Source of the DNA: RECM01 sp047921215
GTDB taxonomy: Bacteria; Bacteroidota; Rhodothermia; Balneolales; Cyclonatronaceae
Reading direction: 5' to 3'
Length of the DNA: 64,000 bases
Assembly: GCA_047921215.1 (NCBI GenBank)
Contig: JBLRWO010000015.1
Coordinates: forward strand, 1-64,000
In this document: positions 34,922 through 43,764 of the stretch, one piece after another
How positions within the stretch are numbered: the stretch's first letter is position 1
How the letters are laid out: every line of letters begins with the position of its first letter
Made by a program: the position numbers and the translations under genes
Notes under the pieces: generated by a model
What the model saw: the letters and a program-made list of their open reading frames with translations, nothing else
Database searches by the model: none
Told to the model about the DNA's origin: nothing

Positions 34922-37145
34922 AAACAGGGGGTCCGACCGGACCGGATCCGACCCCAAAAAGAATCCGTCAGGCTCACTCCGCGATGAACCCGGTACGCGT
35001 GGAGGCAAAAAAGGCTCCAGACAGGACACATCCCCGGGAAAATTTGACTGGAAGGCCTTTAAGAGCAATGTAATAAAGGCCACGGAGCCGTCCCCGGTCT
35101 CTGCCCTGAGGGGTCAGAAGTGGCTCGACCGTTTCGACCGGTTGTTCAGGAGGCTCGACGGTTTTACCCTGAGGTATGTGCGCGAGGAGTACCATCCCTA
35201 CGTACAGGCCGGTGCAGCCGCCAATTTTATGTTCGTGGTGGCGGTCATTACCGGTTTTGCCTTGCTCATCTGGTACAGCCCGAGTGTACACATGGCTTAT
35301 GACTCGGTAAAGGCTATGTCAGGCAGACCGTATACCGCGGAACTGATGCGCAGTTTGCACCGGTACAGCAGCGATGCATTCATGCTCCTGGTGGTATTCC
35401 ATGCCTTTAAAGTGTTCTTCGCCGGCCGTTTCACGGGATCACGTTGGCTCGCCTGGGTAACCGGCATTGTGGGCGTGGCGATTATATGGTTCGACGGCTG
35501 GCTTGGCTATTGGCTGGTCTGGGATGAAAGAGGGGCCATGGTGGCCGTGGCCACAGCCCGGATGCTCGATATGCTGCCTTTTTTCGCCGATCCGCTCGAG
35601 GCCTCCTTCCTCACCGACCAGAGTTTCAGCTCGGTTCTCTTCCTGATCGTCTTCTTTTTGCACATGCTCATCCCGATAGGGTTTGGTGTGGCCATCTGGC
35701 TGCATGTTTCGAGGCTGAACAAACCCGGCTTCATGACCAACCTGAATTTCTCTCTGATTCTACTGGGATCGCTGGTAGTGGTCTCCTTGCTGTTCCCTGC
35801 CGATCTGGCTGACCGTGCCGACCTGATGAAAGCCCCGGCCAGCCTGGAAGTGGATTATTACTACCTGCTGCCCCTCATTCTGACCGAACGCGTACATGGC
35901 GGCATACTCTGGCTCATTGTGATGGTGACAACTGTCATATTGCTGGGTATACCGTGGCTTCTGTACCGGAAAAAGGCAGAAAACAAACCGGTGGTGGATG
36001 AGATCCGCTGCAACGGATGTACCCAATGCTTCCACGACTGTCCCTACAACGCCATCGCCATGTTACCCAGGCAGACCGGCGATCCCCAAAAAAGTGAACT
36101 CACAGCCCGCATCGATCCGTCGGTTTGCGTGGCCTGCGGCATCTGCGTAGGCTCGTGCGATCCGGTAGCCGTCGAATATCCCGATCTGTCGCCCTGGGAA
36201 ATCCGGCGCCGGCTCGATCGCTGGCTCGACGATGAATCGACGGGCGTGGAGGGCCACTATGTGGCCTTTGTCTGTGGCAACAGCGCCGGCAGCCTCCTCA
36301 CCATTGAGCCCGAAACCGGCATCTGCGAACAGATGCCGGGATATAAGGTCTGTACGTTACCCTGTGCCGGCTGGGTGCATCCCACACTCATCGAGCGGGC
36401 GTTGAAAAAGAACGCAGCGGGTGTGCTGATAGCCGGGTGCGAATCGGACCCCGATTTCAGGCTGGGTGCCGACTGGCTGGGACACCGCATAGAAGGGGCC
36501 CGCCATCCGGAATACCGCAAAGACCGTTTTGAAGAGGGCCGGTTGCTGTTCCTGAAACTCGACAAGCCCGAGTACAGAACATTCCTGGCCGAAGCGAAAC
36601 GGTTTCAGCAATCGGGCAGTATTGACAGGCCGGTTGACAGGCAGGTACCATTATGGCAGCAAATTACGGCCGGCGTAATCATGCTGGTATTGCTGGCGGT
36701 ACTTACCGTATGGCCGAGTTCGGCCGCCTTGACATTTCCCGATCCCGAACCGGAACTGGTTATATCGTTTAAGATGAAGGGTGCCCCCGTATTTGAAGAC
36801 GACGACGGGCAGGGCAGGCTGTCGCACATGCAGCGACCCGAAGGAACTCAACGCGTGGCCAGCAGGTCGGATGTCCACATGCGCGTACTCGCGAACGGTG
36901 AGATGATCTTCAGCCAGCGTTACAGGCCGCGGGGTATCTTCAGGCGCGGGTACAGCAGCGGGATGGTACACCTGCCCCTTAAGCCGGGCAGCCATGAGCT
37001 GCAAGTCAGTTTCGGAACGGGCGATCAGGAGAATGTGGATTGGATTCACACCGACCATGTGGCCAAAACGATCGATCCCGACGGCCGGATCGTACTACAG
37101 TTCAGCGAGACGGGCGGATTCAGGTGGTATGATCGCTATGAATAA
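34902..37145 (+). CDS. Fusion of cytochrome b, two [4Fe-4S] ferredoxin motifs and an MvhD/FlpD-like domain
   Basis: The 747-residue protein has a hydrophilic Lys/Ser/Gly-rich N-terminus (~1-60). A cytochrome b/b6-type four-helix part carries two bis-His pairs 14 residues apart (LHRYSSDAFMLLVVFH, ~152/166; LHMLIPIGFGVAIWLH, ~253/267). Two ferredoxin motifs follow (CNGCTQCFHDCP ~369; CVACGICVGSC ~408). Then comes an MvhD/FlpD-like Cys domain (VCTLPCAGWVHP, GVLIAGCESDPDF, ~450-560), one more helix (~584-606) and a ~140-residue beta-rich tail. Bacterial quinol-cytochrome b units are normally not fused to heterodisulfide-reductase-type Fe-S domains. It may move electrons between quinol, a cytosolic Fe-S donor and the reductase. 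Partners are unknown. Confidence 0.88.
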   Translation: MSGNSSKNRGSDRTGSDPKKNPSGSLRDEPGTRGGKKGSRQDTSPGKFDWKAFKSNVIKATEPSPVSALRGQKWLDRFDRLFRRLDGFTLRYVREEYHPYVQAGAAANFMFVVAVITGFALLIWYSPSVHMAYDSVKAMSGRPYTAELMRSLHRYSSDAFMLLVVFHAFKVFFAGRFTGSRWLAWVTGIVGVAIIWFDGWLGYWLVWDERGAMVAVATARMLDMLPFFADPLEASFLTDQSFSSVLFLIVFFLHMLIPIGFGVAIWLHVSRLNKPGFMTNLNFSLILLGSLVVVSLLFPADLADRADLMKAPASLEVDYYYLLPLILTERVHGGILWLIVMVTTVILLGIPWLLYRKKAENKPVVDEIRCNGCTQCFHDCPYNAIAMLPRQTGDPQKSELTARIDPSVCVACGICVGSCDPVAVEYPDLSPWEIRRRLDRWLDDESTGVEGHYVAFVCGNSAGSLLTIEPETGICEQMPGYKVCTLPCAGWVHPTLIERALKKNAAGVLIAGCESDPDFRLGADWLGHRIEGARHPEYRKDRFEEGRLLFLKLDKPEYRTFLAEAKRFQQSGSIDRPVDRQVPLWQQITAGVIMLVLLAVLTVWPSSAALTFPDPEPELVISFKMKGAPVFEDDDGQGRLSHMQRPEGTQRVASRSDVHMRVLANGEMIFSQRYRPRGIFRRGYSSGMVHLPLKPGSHELQVSFGTGDQENVDWIHTDHVAKTIDPDGRIVLQFSETGGFRWYDRYE

Positions 37146-37204
37146 AGCGGCTGAAAGCGCTACCACAAATCAGTTCATTTTGCAGCCGCCAATAAAAAAT
37201 TCGG

Positions 37205-37327
37205 TTATGCCGCGGGAAGAAAACGGGCCGAGTACATTCCCGGCCCGATAATGAGGAGCAGGTATCCGAGAAAGGCTGCCACCGCATAGCGGTCGACGGC
37301 TATCTCAATAACCTGCACGTCCTCCAT
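37205..37327 (-). CDS. Candidate 40-residue membrane protein
   Basis: It reads MEDVQVIEIAVDRYAVAAF, then a helix (LGYLLLIIGPGMYSA) and a short basic tail. It directly abuts the 30-residue frame upstream (TAA then ATG). It converges on the respiratory operon, just after the cytochrome b fusion. Length and hydrophobic profile suggest a small oxidase accessory or assembly protein, but there is no homology evidence and only a weak ribosome site. Confidence 0.35.
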   Translation of the reverse strand: MEDVQVIEIAVDRYAVAAFLGYLLLIIGPGMYSARFLPAA

Positions 37328-37420
37328 TTAAATGCTGTTTTTTTCTTTTTTGGCCAGAAAAACAGCGGTTGCGATGATCATCAGTGGAAGTACGAACAGA
37401 ACGAATGACAGAGCACTCAT
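37328..37420 (-). CDS. Candidate 30-residue membrane peptide (CcoS/CcoQ-like size)
   Basis: It reads MSALSFVLFVLPLMIIATAVFLAKK ending KNSI: one helix followed by a Lys-rich cytosolic tail, the general form of cbb3-oxidase small proteins. Its stop codon touches the next start codon (TAAATG), suggesting a two-gene unit. No Shine-Dalgarno is seen. The 287 bp to its right, up to the lpd gene, hold no further feature that I can support. Confidence 0.35.
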   Translation of the reverse strand: MSALSFVLFVLPLMIIATAVFLAKKEKNSI

Positions 37421-37707
37421 AGATTTTGTTTGTGTTCAGGTTATGTGCAACTGGAGGACCCGTATTTGAATGCCGGGCTCCGAAAAATGCGACAGTGTAA
37501 TCTTACATCATTCCGGATTGAGGGTCAATACCCCTGGCTTTCCGAAAACCGATATAACGTCCGGATGAAAGTCGGCCCGGCGGAATCTGGCGGGATTCCG
37601 GCATATTCCGGTGTTGTTCGCATTTAATTATCTGCCCCAAACTCCGTAAATTGTCGCGAATCTGTGAATGCAATGCATAACCAACTTTTACGATTAAATC
37701 AGAAAAA

Positions 37708-39132
37708 ATGGCTAAAGAATTTGACCTGTGCGTGATCGGCAGCGGCCCCGGCGGCTATGTGGCGGCCATCCGGGCAGCACAACTTGGATTTAAAACAGCA
37801 ATTATTGAAAAACGCGACCTTGGCGGGGTGTGCCTTAATATCGGATGTATCCCCACCAAAGCCCTGCTCAAATCGGCAGAGACCCTCGAAACCATCAAAC
37901 ATGCCTCCGACTATGGGCTGAGTGTAAATCAGTTCAAGGTCGATTTTCCGGCCGTAATCAAGCGCAGCCGGGGCGTGGCCGACAAAATGAGCAAGGGCGT
38001 ACAATTCCTGATGAAAACCAACAAGATTGAGGTGGTCAGGGGCAAGGGCATACTTGCCGGAAAAGGCGAGGTCAAGGTTGTAGACGACAAGGATAAAGAA
38101 GTGGAGCGCGTAAAGGCCAAACACATTGTGCTGGCAACCGGTGCCCGCTCAAGGGAGCTTCCAAACCTGAAATTCGACGGCGAAACCATCATCAACAGCG
38201 AGGGCGCCATGAAGCTGGATAAACAGCCCAAACGAATGGTGATTGTGGGTGCGGGGGCTATCGGTGTCGAATTCGCTTATTTCTACCATACCCTTGGCAC
38301 GGAAGTCACACTGGTCGAAATGATGAAAACCATTGTGCCGGTCGAGGATGAGGAAATCGGCAAGGAACTGGCTAAAATCTACAAGAAGTCCGGCATGAAC
38401 ATCCTGACAGAGAGTACCGTCGAAAAAGTGGAGAAAAAGGGCGGTAAAGTTACCGTGACCATCAAAACACCGAAAGGCGAGGAAAAAGTTGAAACCGATA
38501 TAGTGCTGTCGGCAGTCGGTGTGGTTGGCAACGTGGAAGGCCTCGGTCTCGAAGAGGCAGGCGTGAAGGTTGAAAAAGGGTCCATCAAGGTAAATACAGA
38601 AACCTACGAAACCGATGCCAAAGGCGTGTATGCCATTGGTGATGTGATCGGTGCGCCATGGCTGGCCCATAAAGCATCGCACGAGGGTCTCGTGCTGGTT
38701 GAGCGTCTGGCAGGGCTGGACCCCAAACCCGTCGACTACAAAAACATTCCGGGCTGTACCTACTGCCATCCGCAGATCGCGTCGGTGGGCTACACTGAAA
38801 AGGCGGCGAAAGAGGCCGGTTACGAGGTTAAAGTGGGCAAATTCCCCTTCTCGGCCAGCGGCAAAGCATCGGCATCCGGGCATACCGACGGATTTGTGAA
38901 GGTTGTTTTTGACGCCAAATACGGTGAGTGGCTTGGCTGTCATATGATAGGTGACGGTGTAACCGAGTTGATCTCGGAAGCTGTACTTGGGCGTGACCTT
39001 GAAACAACCGGCCACGAGGTGATTTCGGCTGTGCATCCGCACCCGACCCTGTCGGAAGCCATCATGGAAGCGGCCGCCGAAGCGTACAACGAAGGCGTAC
39101 ACCTTGGTACCCAGCCGAAGAAAAAGCAGTAG
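37708..39132 (+). CDS. lpdA: Dihydrolipoyl dehydrogenase (E3)
   Basis: The 474-residue flavoenzyme has an FAD-binding GSGPGGYVAAIRAAQLG (~11-27), a redox disulfide in GGVCLNIGCIPTK (~39-51), an NAD-binding VGAGAIGVEFAYFY (~182-195) and a His-Glu dyad in HPHPTLSE (~447). It reoxidises the lipoyl groups of pyruvate and 2-oxoglutarate dehydrogenases or the glycine cleavage system. It is followed by lipB and lipA, so this is a lipoate supply-and-use cluster; the E1 and E2 genes are not in the window. Confidence 0.97.
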   Translation: MAKEFDLCVIGSGPGGYVAAIRAAQLGFKTAIIEKRDLGGVCLNIGCIPTKALLKSAETLETIKHASDYGLSVNQFKVDFPAVIKRSRGVADKMSKGVQFLMKTNKIEVVRGKGILAGKGEVKVVDDKDKEVERVKAKHIVLATGARSRELPNLKFDGETIINSEGAMKLDKQPKRMVIVGAGAIGVEFAYFYHTLGTEVTLVEMMKTIVPVEDEEIGKELAKIYKKSGMNILTESTVEKVEKKGGKVTVTIKTPKGEEKVETDIVLSAVGVVGNVEGLGLEEAGVKVEKGSIKVNTETYETDAKGVYAIGDVIGAPWLAHKASHEGLVLVERLAGLDPKPVDYKNIPGCTYCHPQIASVGYTEKAAKEAGYEVKVGKFPFSASGKASASGHTDGFVKVVFDAKYGEWLGCHMIGDGVTELISEAVLGRDLETTGHEVISAVHPHPTLSEAIMEAAAEAYNEGVHLGTQPKKKQ

Positions 39133-39258
39133 AGTTGGAAAGGCTGTACCGGGCAGAGATGCTATGCTGATATGCTATTTGGATGGTGCCGGCATCTGTT
39201 TAGTTAGTACGCTTTGAATTAGGGAAGTACGGAACAAGCGAACAATTGAACCCCGAAT

Positions 39259-39996
39259 GTGGCAGCAACTGAAATAAAATACCTCGAAGTTATCGATGTG
39301 GGCCTCGTGCCCTACCAGCAGGCGTGGGACCTGCAGAAAGCGGTGCAGAAACGTCTGATTGATGAAAAAATGGCCAGGCGTGCTGATCCCGGTCCAAAGG
39401 CCGGTCAATCTGCAGAACGGAGCAACGATGTGTTGCTGTTTGTTGAGCATCCGCACGTGTACACCCTGGGCAAAAGTGGCGACGGGTCGCACCTGCTGGC
39501 TGCTGCCGGCGAATTGGAAAGGATAGGGGCCACCTACGTTAAAATCGACCGCGGTGGCGACATCACCTATCACGGACCCGGACAGGTGGTCGGCTATCCC
39601 ATCATTGACCTCGACCGCCACTACACCGACATCCACCGTTACCTGAGGGAGCTCGAAGAGGTGATGATCCGCGTATGTGCCGATTACGGTTTCAGTGCCG
39701 GCAGGATCGATGGCCTGACCGGTGTATGGATAGACGACGCAAAAATCTGTGCGTTCGGCGTGAAATGTTCACGCTGGGTTACGATGCACGGGTTTGCTTT
39801 TAACGTAAATACTTCCCTCGATTACTTCGGGCACATTGTTCCCTGCGGCATCAGCGACAAAAAAGTGACCAGCCTTCAGCAGCTTCTTGGCCGTACTGTT
39901 GATCCTGCGGAGGTAAAAAAAAGAATAACCGGGCATTTTGAAACCGTATTTGGTGTTAAAACGGTCAGTATTACCCGTCTGCCGGAATTGGGCTGA
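39259..39996 (+). CDS. lipB: Lipoyl(octanoyl) transferase
   Basis: The 245-residue protein moves octanoyl groups from acyl carrier protein to lipoyl domains, the first step of lipoate synthesis. Visible landmarks are EHPHVYTLGKSGD (~68), RGGDITYHGPGQVVGYPIIDL (~97-117), the catalytic Lys in AKICAFGVK (~163-170) and the catalytic Cys in VPCGISDKKVTSL (~194). The start is GTG at 39259 (VAATEIKYLEV); no in-frame ATG gives a better N-terminus. lipA follows after 58 bp. Confidence 0.95.
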   Translation: MAATEIKYLEVIDVGLVPYQQAWDLQKAVQKRLIDEKMARRADPGPKAGQSAERSNDVLLFVEHPHVYTLGKSGDGSHLLAAAGELERIGATYVKIDRGGDITYHGPGQVVGYPIIDLDRHYTDIHRYLRELEEVMIRVCADYGFSAGRIDGLTGVWIDDAKICAFGVKCSRWVTMHGFAFNVNTSLDYFGHIVPCGISDKKVTSLQQLLGRTVDPAEVKKRITGHFETVFGVKTVSITRLPELG

Positions 39997-40054
39997 TGTT
40001 ACATCTCATCCCGATTTCCCGTATTTTACAGACTTGATATAAAAAAAGGACCCC

Positions 40055-40933
40055 ATGCTAAAAGAACTGGATGTAATCCCCTCCGAACCGATGTCGAAAA
40101 GGCGCCCCGACTGGCTGCGTGTAAAGCTGCCAACCGGACCGAAATTCCGTGAAATCGCCAACCTGATGTCGGAAAAGAATCTGAACACGGTGTGTGCCGA
40201 GGCCCGGTGCCCGAATATGGGCGAGTGCTGGGGCAACGGAACCGCCACATTCATGATCCTGGGCGACGTATGTACACGCTCCTGCGGTTTTTGTGCCGTC
40301 AAAACCGGCCGGCCTATGCAGGGCCTCGACTGGGATGAGCCTAACCGGGTAACCCAGGCCGCCAAAACGATGGGGCTGCGGCATGTGGTCATCACCTCTG
40401 TGAACCGTGATGAACGCAAGGACGGCGGTGCCCCTATCTTCGCCGAAACCATTCACCGGCTGCGTGACGAAATTCCGGGTGTTACCATTGAGGTTCTGAT
40501 CCCGGATTTCCGCGGATTATGGGATGCGCTGCAAACCGTGCTCGATGCACGTCCGGAGGTGCTGAACCACAACCTTGAGACCGTACCCCGGCTCTACCGG
40601 CAGGTTCGTCCGCAGGCACGGTACGAGCGATCGCTTGAGCTGCTCAAAATTTCGGTTGATCAGGGTCTGCGCACCAAAACGGGCATAATGGCAGGTCTTG
40701 GCGAAACCCAGGCCGAAGTGTTTGAAGTGATGGACGACCTTGCCCGCACCGGGGTGCATGTAATGACCATCGGGCAGTACATGCAGCCGACCCAGATGCA
40801 CCTTCCGGTCAAAGACTGGGTGCATCCCGATGTATTCGCATCCTATAAGGAGATTGGCGAGGCCAAGGGTATTGAGCATGTAGAGAGCGGTCCGCTGGTA
40901 CGGTCCTCCTATCATGCCGAGAAACATGTATGA
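40055..40933 (+). CDS. lipA: Lipoyl synthase (radical SAM)
   Basis: The 292-residue protein inserts two sulfurs into octanoyl-lipoyl domains. It has both cluster motifs: the auxiliary C-x4-C-x5-C (CAEARCPNMGEC, ~48-59) and the radical SAM C-x3-C-x2-C (CTRSCGFC, ~74-81). It ends with the conserved SSYHAEK, whose Ser ligates the auxiliary cluster. Length matches the family. With lipB it completes lipoate synthesis from octanoyl-ACP. Confidence 0.97.
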   Translation: MLKELDVIPSEPMSKRRPDWLRVKLPTGPKFREIANLMSEKNLNTVCAEARCPNMGECWGNGTATFMILGDVCTRSCGFCAVKTGRPMQGLDWDEPNRVTQAAKTMGLRHVVITSVNRDERKDGGAPIFAETIHRLRDEIPGVTIEVLIPDFRGLWDALQTVLDARPEVLNHNLETVPRLYRQVRPQARYERSLELLKISVDQGLRTKTGIMAGLGETQAEVFEVMDDLARTGVHVMTIGQYMQPTQMHLPVKDWVHPDVFASYKEIGEAKGIEHVESGPLVRSSYHAEKHV

Positions 40934-41274
40934 TACGGTACGGTTGTAAGACTGGCCATGTATCGCGGTGCAAAACCCCATAACCGGAAACATCCGGTTG
41001 TAAAGTTTTGTCATAACCCGGCTTGTGCCGGTTCATTTCCTGGTATTCGTGGTGATTGGACTGAAAAACCGCTTTTATCTATTCGCCATGATCTGATCCG
41101 TTCGTTATATTAAGAAGATATTGCAGTAATCTGAAGTTTTTACGGCCCGGCCGGCTCGTTGCAGTGTGCCCGGCAGCCGGAACCTGTATGAACAGGGTGT
41201 TTGCGAATAAAAAAATATGATTCCCGCTGCCGGATACGTCCGGGCATTACATGACCATTATTTAGAGGATTGAG
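40934..41274. other. Intergenic region lipA-plsY (341 bp)
   Basis: No gene is seen. There are two short hairpins, AACCGG/CCGGTT (40982-40999) and AACCCGGC/GCCGGTT (~41017-41032), the second followed by CATTTCC, a weak terminator candidate for lipA. A possible promoter for plsY is TTCGCC (41082) with TTATAT (41105) at 17-base spacing. Confidence 0.4.
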
Positions 41275-41967
41275 ATGCTCTCACTTATAGTAATCATTGT
41301 TCTGAGCTACATAATCGGCGCCATTCCATCGTCGCTGTGGGTGGGACGTATTTACAAAAAAATAGATCTGCGTGAGCACGGCAGCGGCAACCTGGGTGCC
41401 ACCAACACATTCAGGATACTGGGCTGGAAAGCCGGTGCGGTGGTATCGCTCATCGATTTCACGAAAGGGTTTACCGCCGCTTTCTTCATCAGCCAGCTGG
41501 GATATCTTGTGGGCGACATCCCCGTTATACTTTCGGGATGGGAGACCGATGTGTTTGTTCGCATTACGGCTGGCCTGTTCGCCGTGGTCGGACACATGTT
41601 TTCGTTTCTGGCCGGGTTCAGAGGCGGCAAAGGGGTGCTTACGGCATGTGGTATGCTGTATGGCGTTGAACCGATCTCCATATCACTTGCCCTGGCCATT
41701 TTCCTGATCCTGTTGTTCACCACCAGGTATGTTTCGCTTGCATCCATCATTGCCACCGCTTCCTATCCGATCTTTCTGCTGTTCCTGCGCTATATTATAG
41801 GTGTCGGTTATGTGGATGGCAGCCTGATTGTAATCGCCTCGGTTATCTCGGCAGGTATCGTTGTGAAACATCACGAAAACATAAAACGGCTGCTGGAGGG
41901 TACGGAAAGCAGGATTCAGTCGTTCGCGCCGTCCAAAGGCCGCATCAACGAGGAGCAGGCAACGTGA
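41275..41967 (+). CDS. plsY: Glycerol-3-phosphate acyltransferase PlsY
   Basis: The 230-residue inner-membrane enzyme has five to seven helices and transfers acyl groups from acyl phosphate to glycerol-3-phosphate. It has the family motifs EHGSGNLGATNTFR (~34-47) and FRGGKGV (~115-121). GAGGATTGAG precedes the start. The stop overlaps the GTG start of gpsA by 4 bp (GTGA), coupling acceptor supply (GpsA) to acylation (PlsY), a common arrangement. Confidence 0.95.
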   Translation: MLSLIVIIVLSYIIGAIPSSLWVGRIYKKIDLREHGSGNLGATNTFRILGWKAGAVVSLIDFTKGFTAAFFISQLGYLVGDIPVILSGWETDVFVRITAGLFAVVGHMFSFLAGFRGGKGVLTACGMLYGVEPISISLALAIFLILLFTTRYVSLASIIATASYPIFLLFLRYIIGVGYVDGSLIVIASVISAGIVVKHHENIKRLLEGTESRIQSFAPSKGRINEEQAT

Positions 41968-42971
41968 AAGTTACGATAATAGGTGCGGGCAGCTGGGGTA
42001 CCGCCCTTTCTCTTGTGCTGAACGAGGGCGGCCATGAGGTGCGCATATGGGCGCGTGAACCCGAGGTGGCCCTCCGGATCAATCAGTTCAGGGATAACCA
42101 GGACTATTTGCCGGGAATCTCCATTCCGGATCCGGTAATCTGCTGTACCGATTTTAAAGAGTGTGTACCCGAAAGTGAAGTTGTTGTGTTCGCCACCCCG
42201 TCGCACGCTATGCGGGAGGTGGCCGGAAGGGTAAAACCGTTCCTGAAGGGTGACGAAATCGTGGTACACGTAGCCAAAGGCATCGAAAATGATACCTTTA
42301 TGACCATGAGCGAGGTGCTGGCCGAGGTGCTTTCAGACGTGATCCCCGAAGACCATATCGGGGTGCTTTCGGGTCCGAGCCATTCGGAGGAAGTCAGCCG
42401 CAAAAAGGCTACCACCGTGGTTTCGGCAGCCAACTCGAAAAGTACAGCAACCCTCATCCAGAAATTGTTCATGACACCCCATTTCCGCGTTTATGTGAAC
42501 CACGACATACGCGGGGTTGAAATCGCCGGATCGGTGAAAAATGTGATGGCCATAGCGGCAGGCATTGTGGACGGGGCACAGATGGGCGACAACGCCTCGG
42601 CCGCGCTTATGACCCGCGGACTGCTTGAAATGAAGCGCCTGGGAACGCGTCTTGGCGCATCCCAGGATACCTTCTCGGGCCTGGCCGGTATCGGCGATCT
42701 GATCGTTACCTGCACCAGCAAGCACTCCAGAAACCGGTACGTGGGCTTTCAGATTGGTCAGGGCAACAAGTTGAATGATATAATCTCAAAAATGAACATG
42801 GTTGCCGAAGGGGTCAAAACAACCAGGTCGGTTTATGAATGGTCCAGAAAACTGCAGGTGGTAATGCCCCTTACCGAAGCGGTGTACCAGGTGCTGTTCG
42901 AAGATGTAAATCCGTACGACGCCCTCGCCAATCTGATGACCCGGGATCCCAAAGATGAAATTCTTGTATGA
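41964..42971 (+). CDS. gpsA: NAD(P)H-dependent glycerol-3-phosphate dehydrogenase
   Basis: The 335-residue enzyme makes sn-glycerol-3-phosphate from dihydroxyacetone phosphate. It has a Rossmann motif at its start (IIGAGSWGTALSLVL), HVAKGIEN (~106), GPSHSEEV (~140), the catalytic Lys in AGSVKNVMAIAAGI (~190-203) and SRNRYVGF (~256). The start is GTG within the end of plsY. Confidence 0.97.
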   Translation: MKVTIIGAGSWGTALSLVLNEGGHEVRIWAREPEVALRINQFRDNQDYLPGISIPDPVICCTDFKECVPESEVVVFATPSHAMREVAGRVKPFLKGDEIVVHVAKGIENDTFMTMSEVLAEVLSDVIPEDHIGVLSGPSHSEEVSRKKATTVVSAANSKSTATLIQKLFMTPHFRVYVNHDIRGVEIAGSVKNVMAIAAGIVDGAQMGDNASAALMTRGLLEMKRLGTRLGASQDTFSGLAGIGDLIVTCTSKHSRNRYVGFQIGQGNKLNDIISKMNMVAEGVKTTRSVYEWSRKLQVVMPLTEAVYQVLFEDVNPYDALANLMTRDPKDEILV

Positions 42972-43078
42972 GTTTATGCGTTACAGTGCCTGATTGACCA
43001 TTGACGCCGGATGATCTTTTGGTCAAATGTCCGTACTTTATCACATCAAACTGAAACACATATTCAGTCTGTTCTCTT

Positions 43079-43750
43079 ATGTACCAGGTTATGCCCGTCG
43101 ATTCCAGGATGAGTCTTGGCGACCTTAAAAGACTCGTAAAAACCGGTGAGGGTACGTTCCTCGAATTCAAACGAACGATCTCGTCGCCAGGGAAAATTGC
43201 GAGGGAACTGGCAGCTTTTGCAAATACCAAAGGCGGTACACTGCTCATTGGCGTTGACGATGACAAAAGTCTGGTCGGTGTCGACAGCTACTATGAGCAG
43301 GAATTTCTGCTCAGCCAGTCGCTGAACGAAGTTTGTGTGCCTGCACTTGAAGCCAGCGTCGAGGTTGTTCCCTTCCACAAGAAGGAGATTGTGCTTGTAC
43401 GGGTTGAAGAAAGCGATAACAAACCTGTTTATGTATCCGAAAAGGGGAAAAAGACGGTTTATGTGCGTGATAAGGACCAGAGTGTGCGGGCCAGTTTCGA
43501 GAAGATGCAGCTGCTCAGGAAAAAAAAGAGAAGCAACGGTATCACATTCGCTTACGGCCCCGATGAGCAGAAGCTGTTCAGATATCTGAATGAATACGAC
43601 CGGATTACTGTTCGGGAATATTCAAATCTGATCAATTCGGGTAAATGGAAGGCCTCGAGGATTCTGGTAAATTTAGCCAGCCTGGGGGTTCTCAGGTTCT
43701 TTAATCACGAAAAGAAAGAGTATTTTTCACTATCAGAAACAAGATTTTGA
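43079..43750 (+). CDS. Schlafen AlbA_2-domain protein with C-terminal winged-helix-like region
   Basis: The 223-residue protein carries an AlbA_2 domain (~20-130), with the characteristic GEGTFLEFKRTI (E-x-K motif), ELAAFANTKGGTLLIGVDD and VYVRDKDQSVRAS. A ~60-residue C-terminal helical part follows (EYSNLINSGKWKASRILVNLASLGVLRFF), resembling a winged helix. Family proteins are nucleic-acid binders, often annotated as transcriptional regulators. The domain can also carry nuclease activity in Schlafen proteins, so the role is open. It is followed immediately by an IscA-like gene. Confidence 0.85.
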   Translation: MYQVMPVDSRMSLGDLKRLVKTGEGTFLEFKRTISSPGKIARELAAFANTKGGTLLIGVDDDKSLVGVDSYYEQEFLLSQSLNEVCVPALEASVEVVPFHKKEIVLVRVEESDNKPVYVSEKGKKTVYVRDKDQSVRASFEKMQLLRKKKRSNGITFAYGPDEQKLFRYLNEYDRITVREYSNLINSGKWKASRILVNLASLGVLRFFNHEKKEYFSLSETRF

Positions 43751-43764
43751 GTGCTGAATCTATT

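Noticed and set aside
38149..39102. 317-codon minus-strand frame inside lpdA
   Set aside because: It is a shadow of a highly conserved flavoenzyme gene and is unusually His- and Phe-rich.
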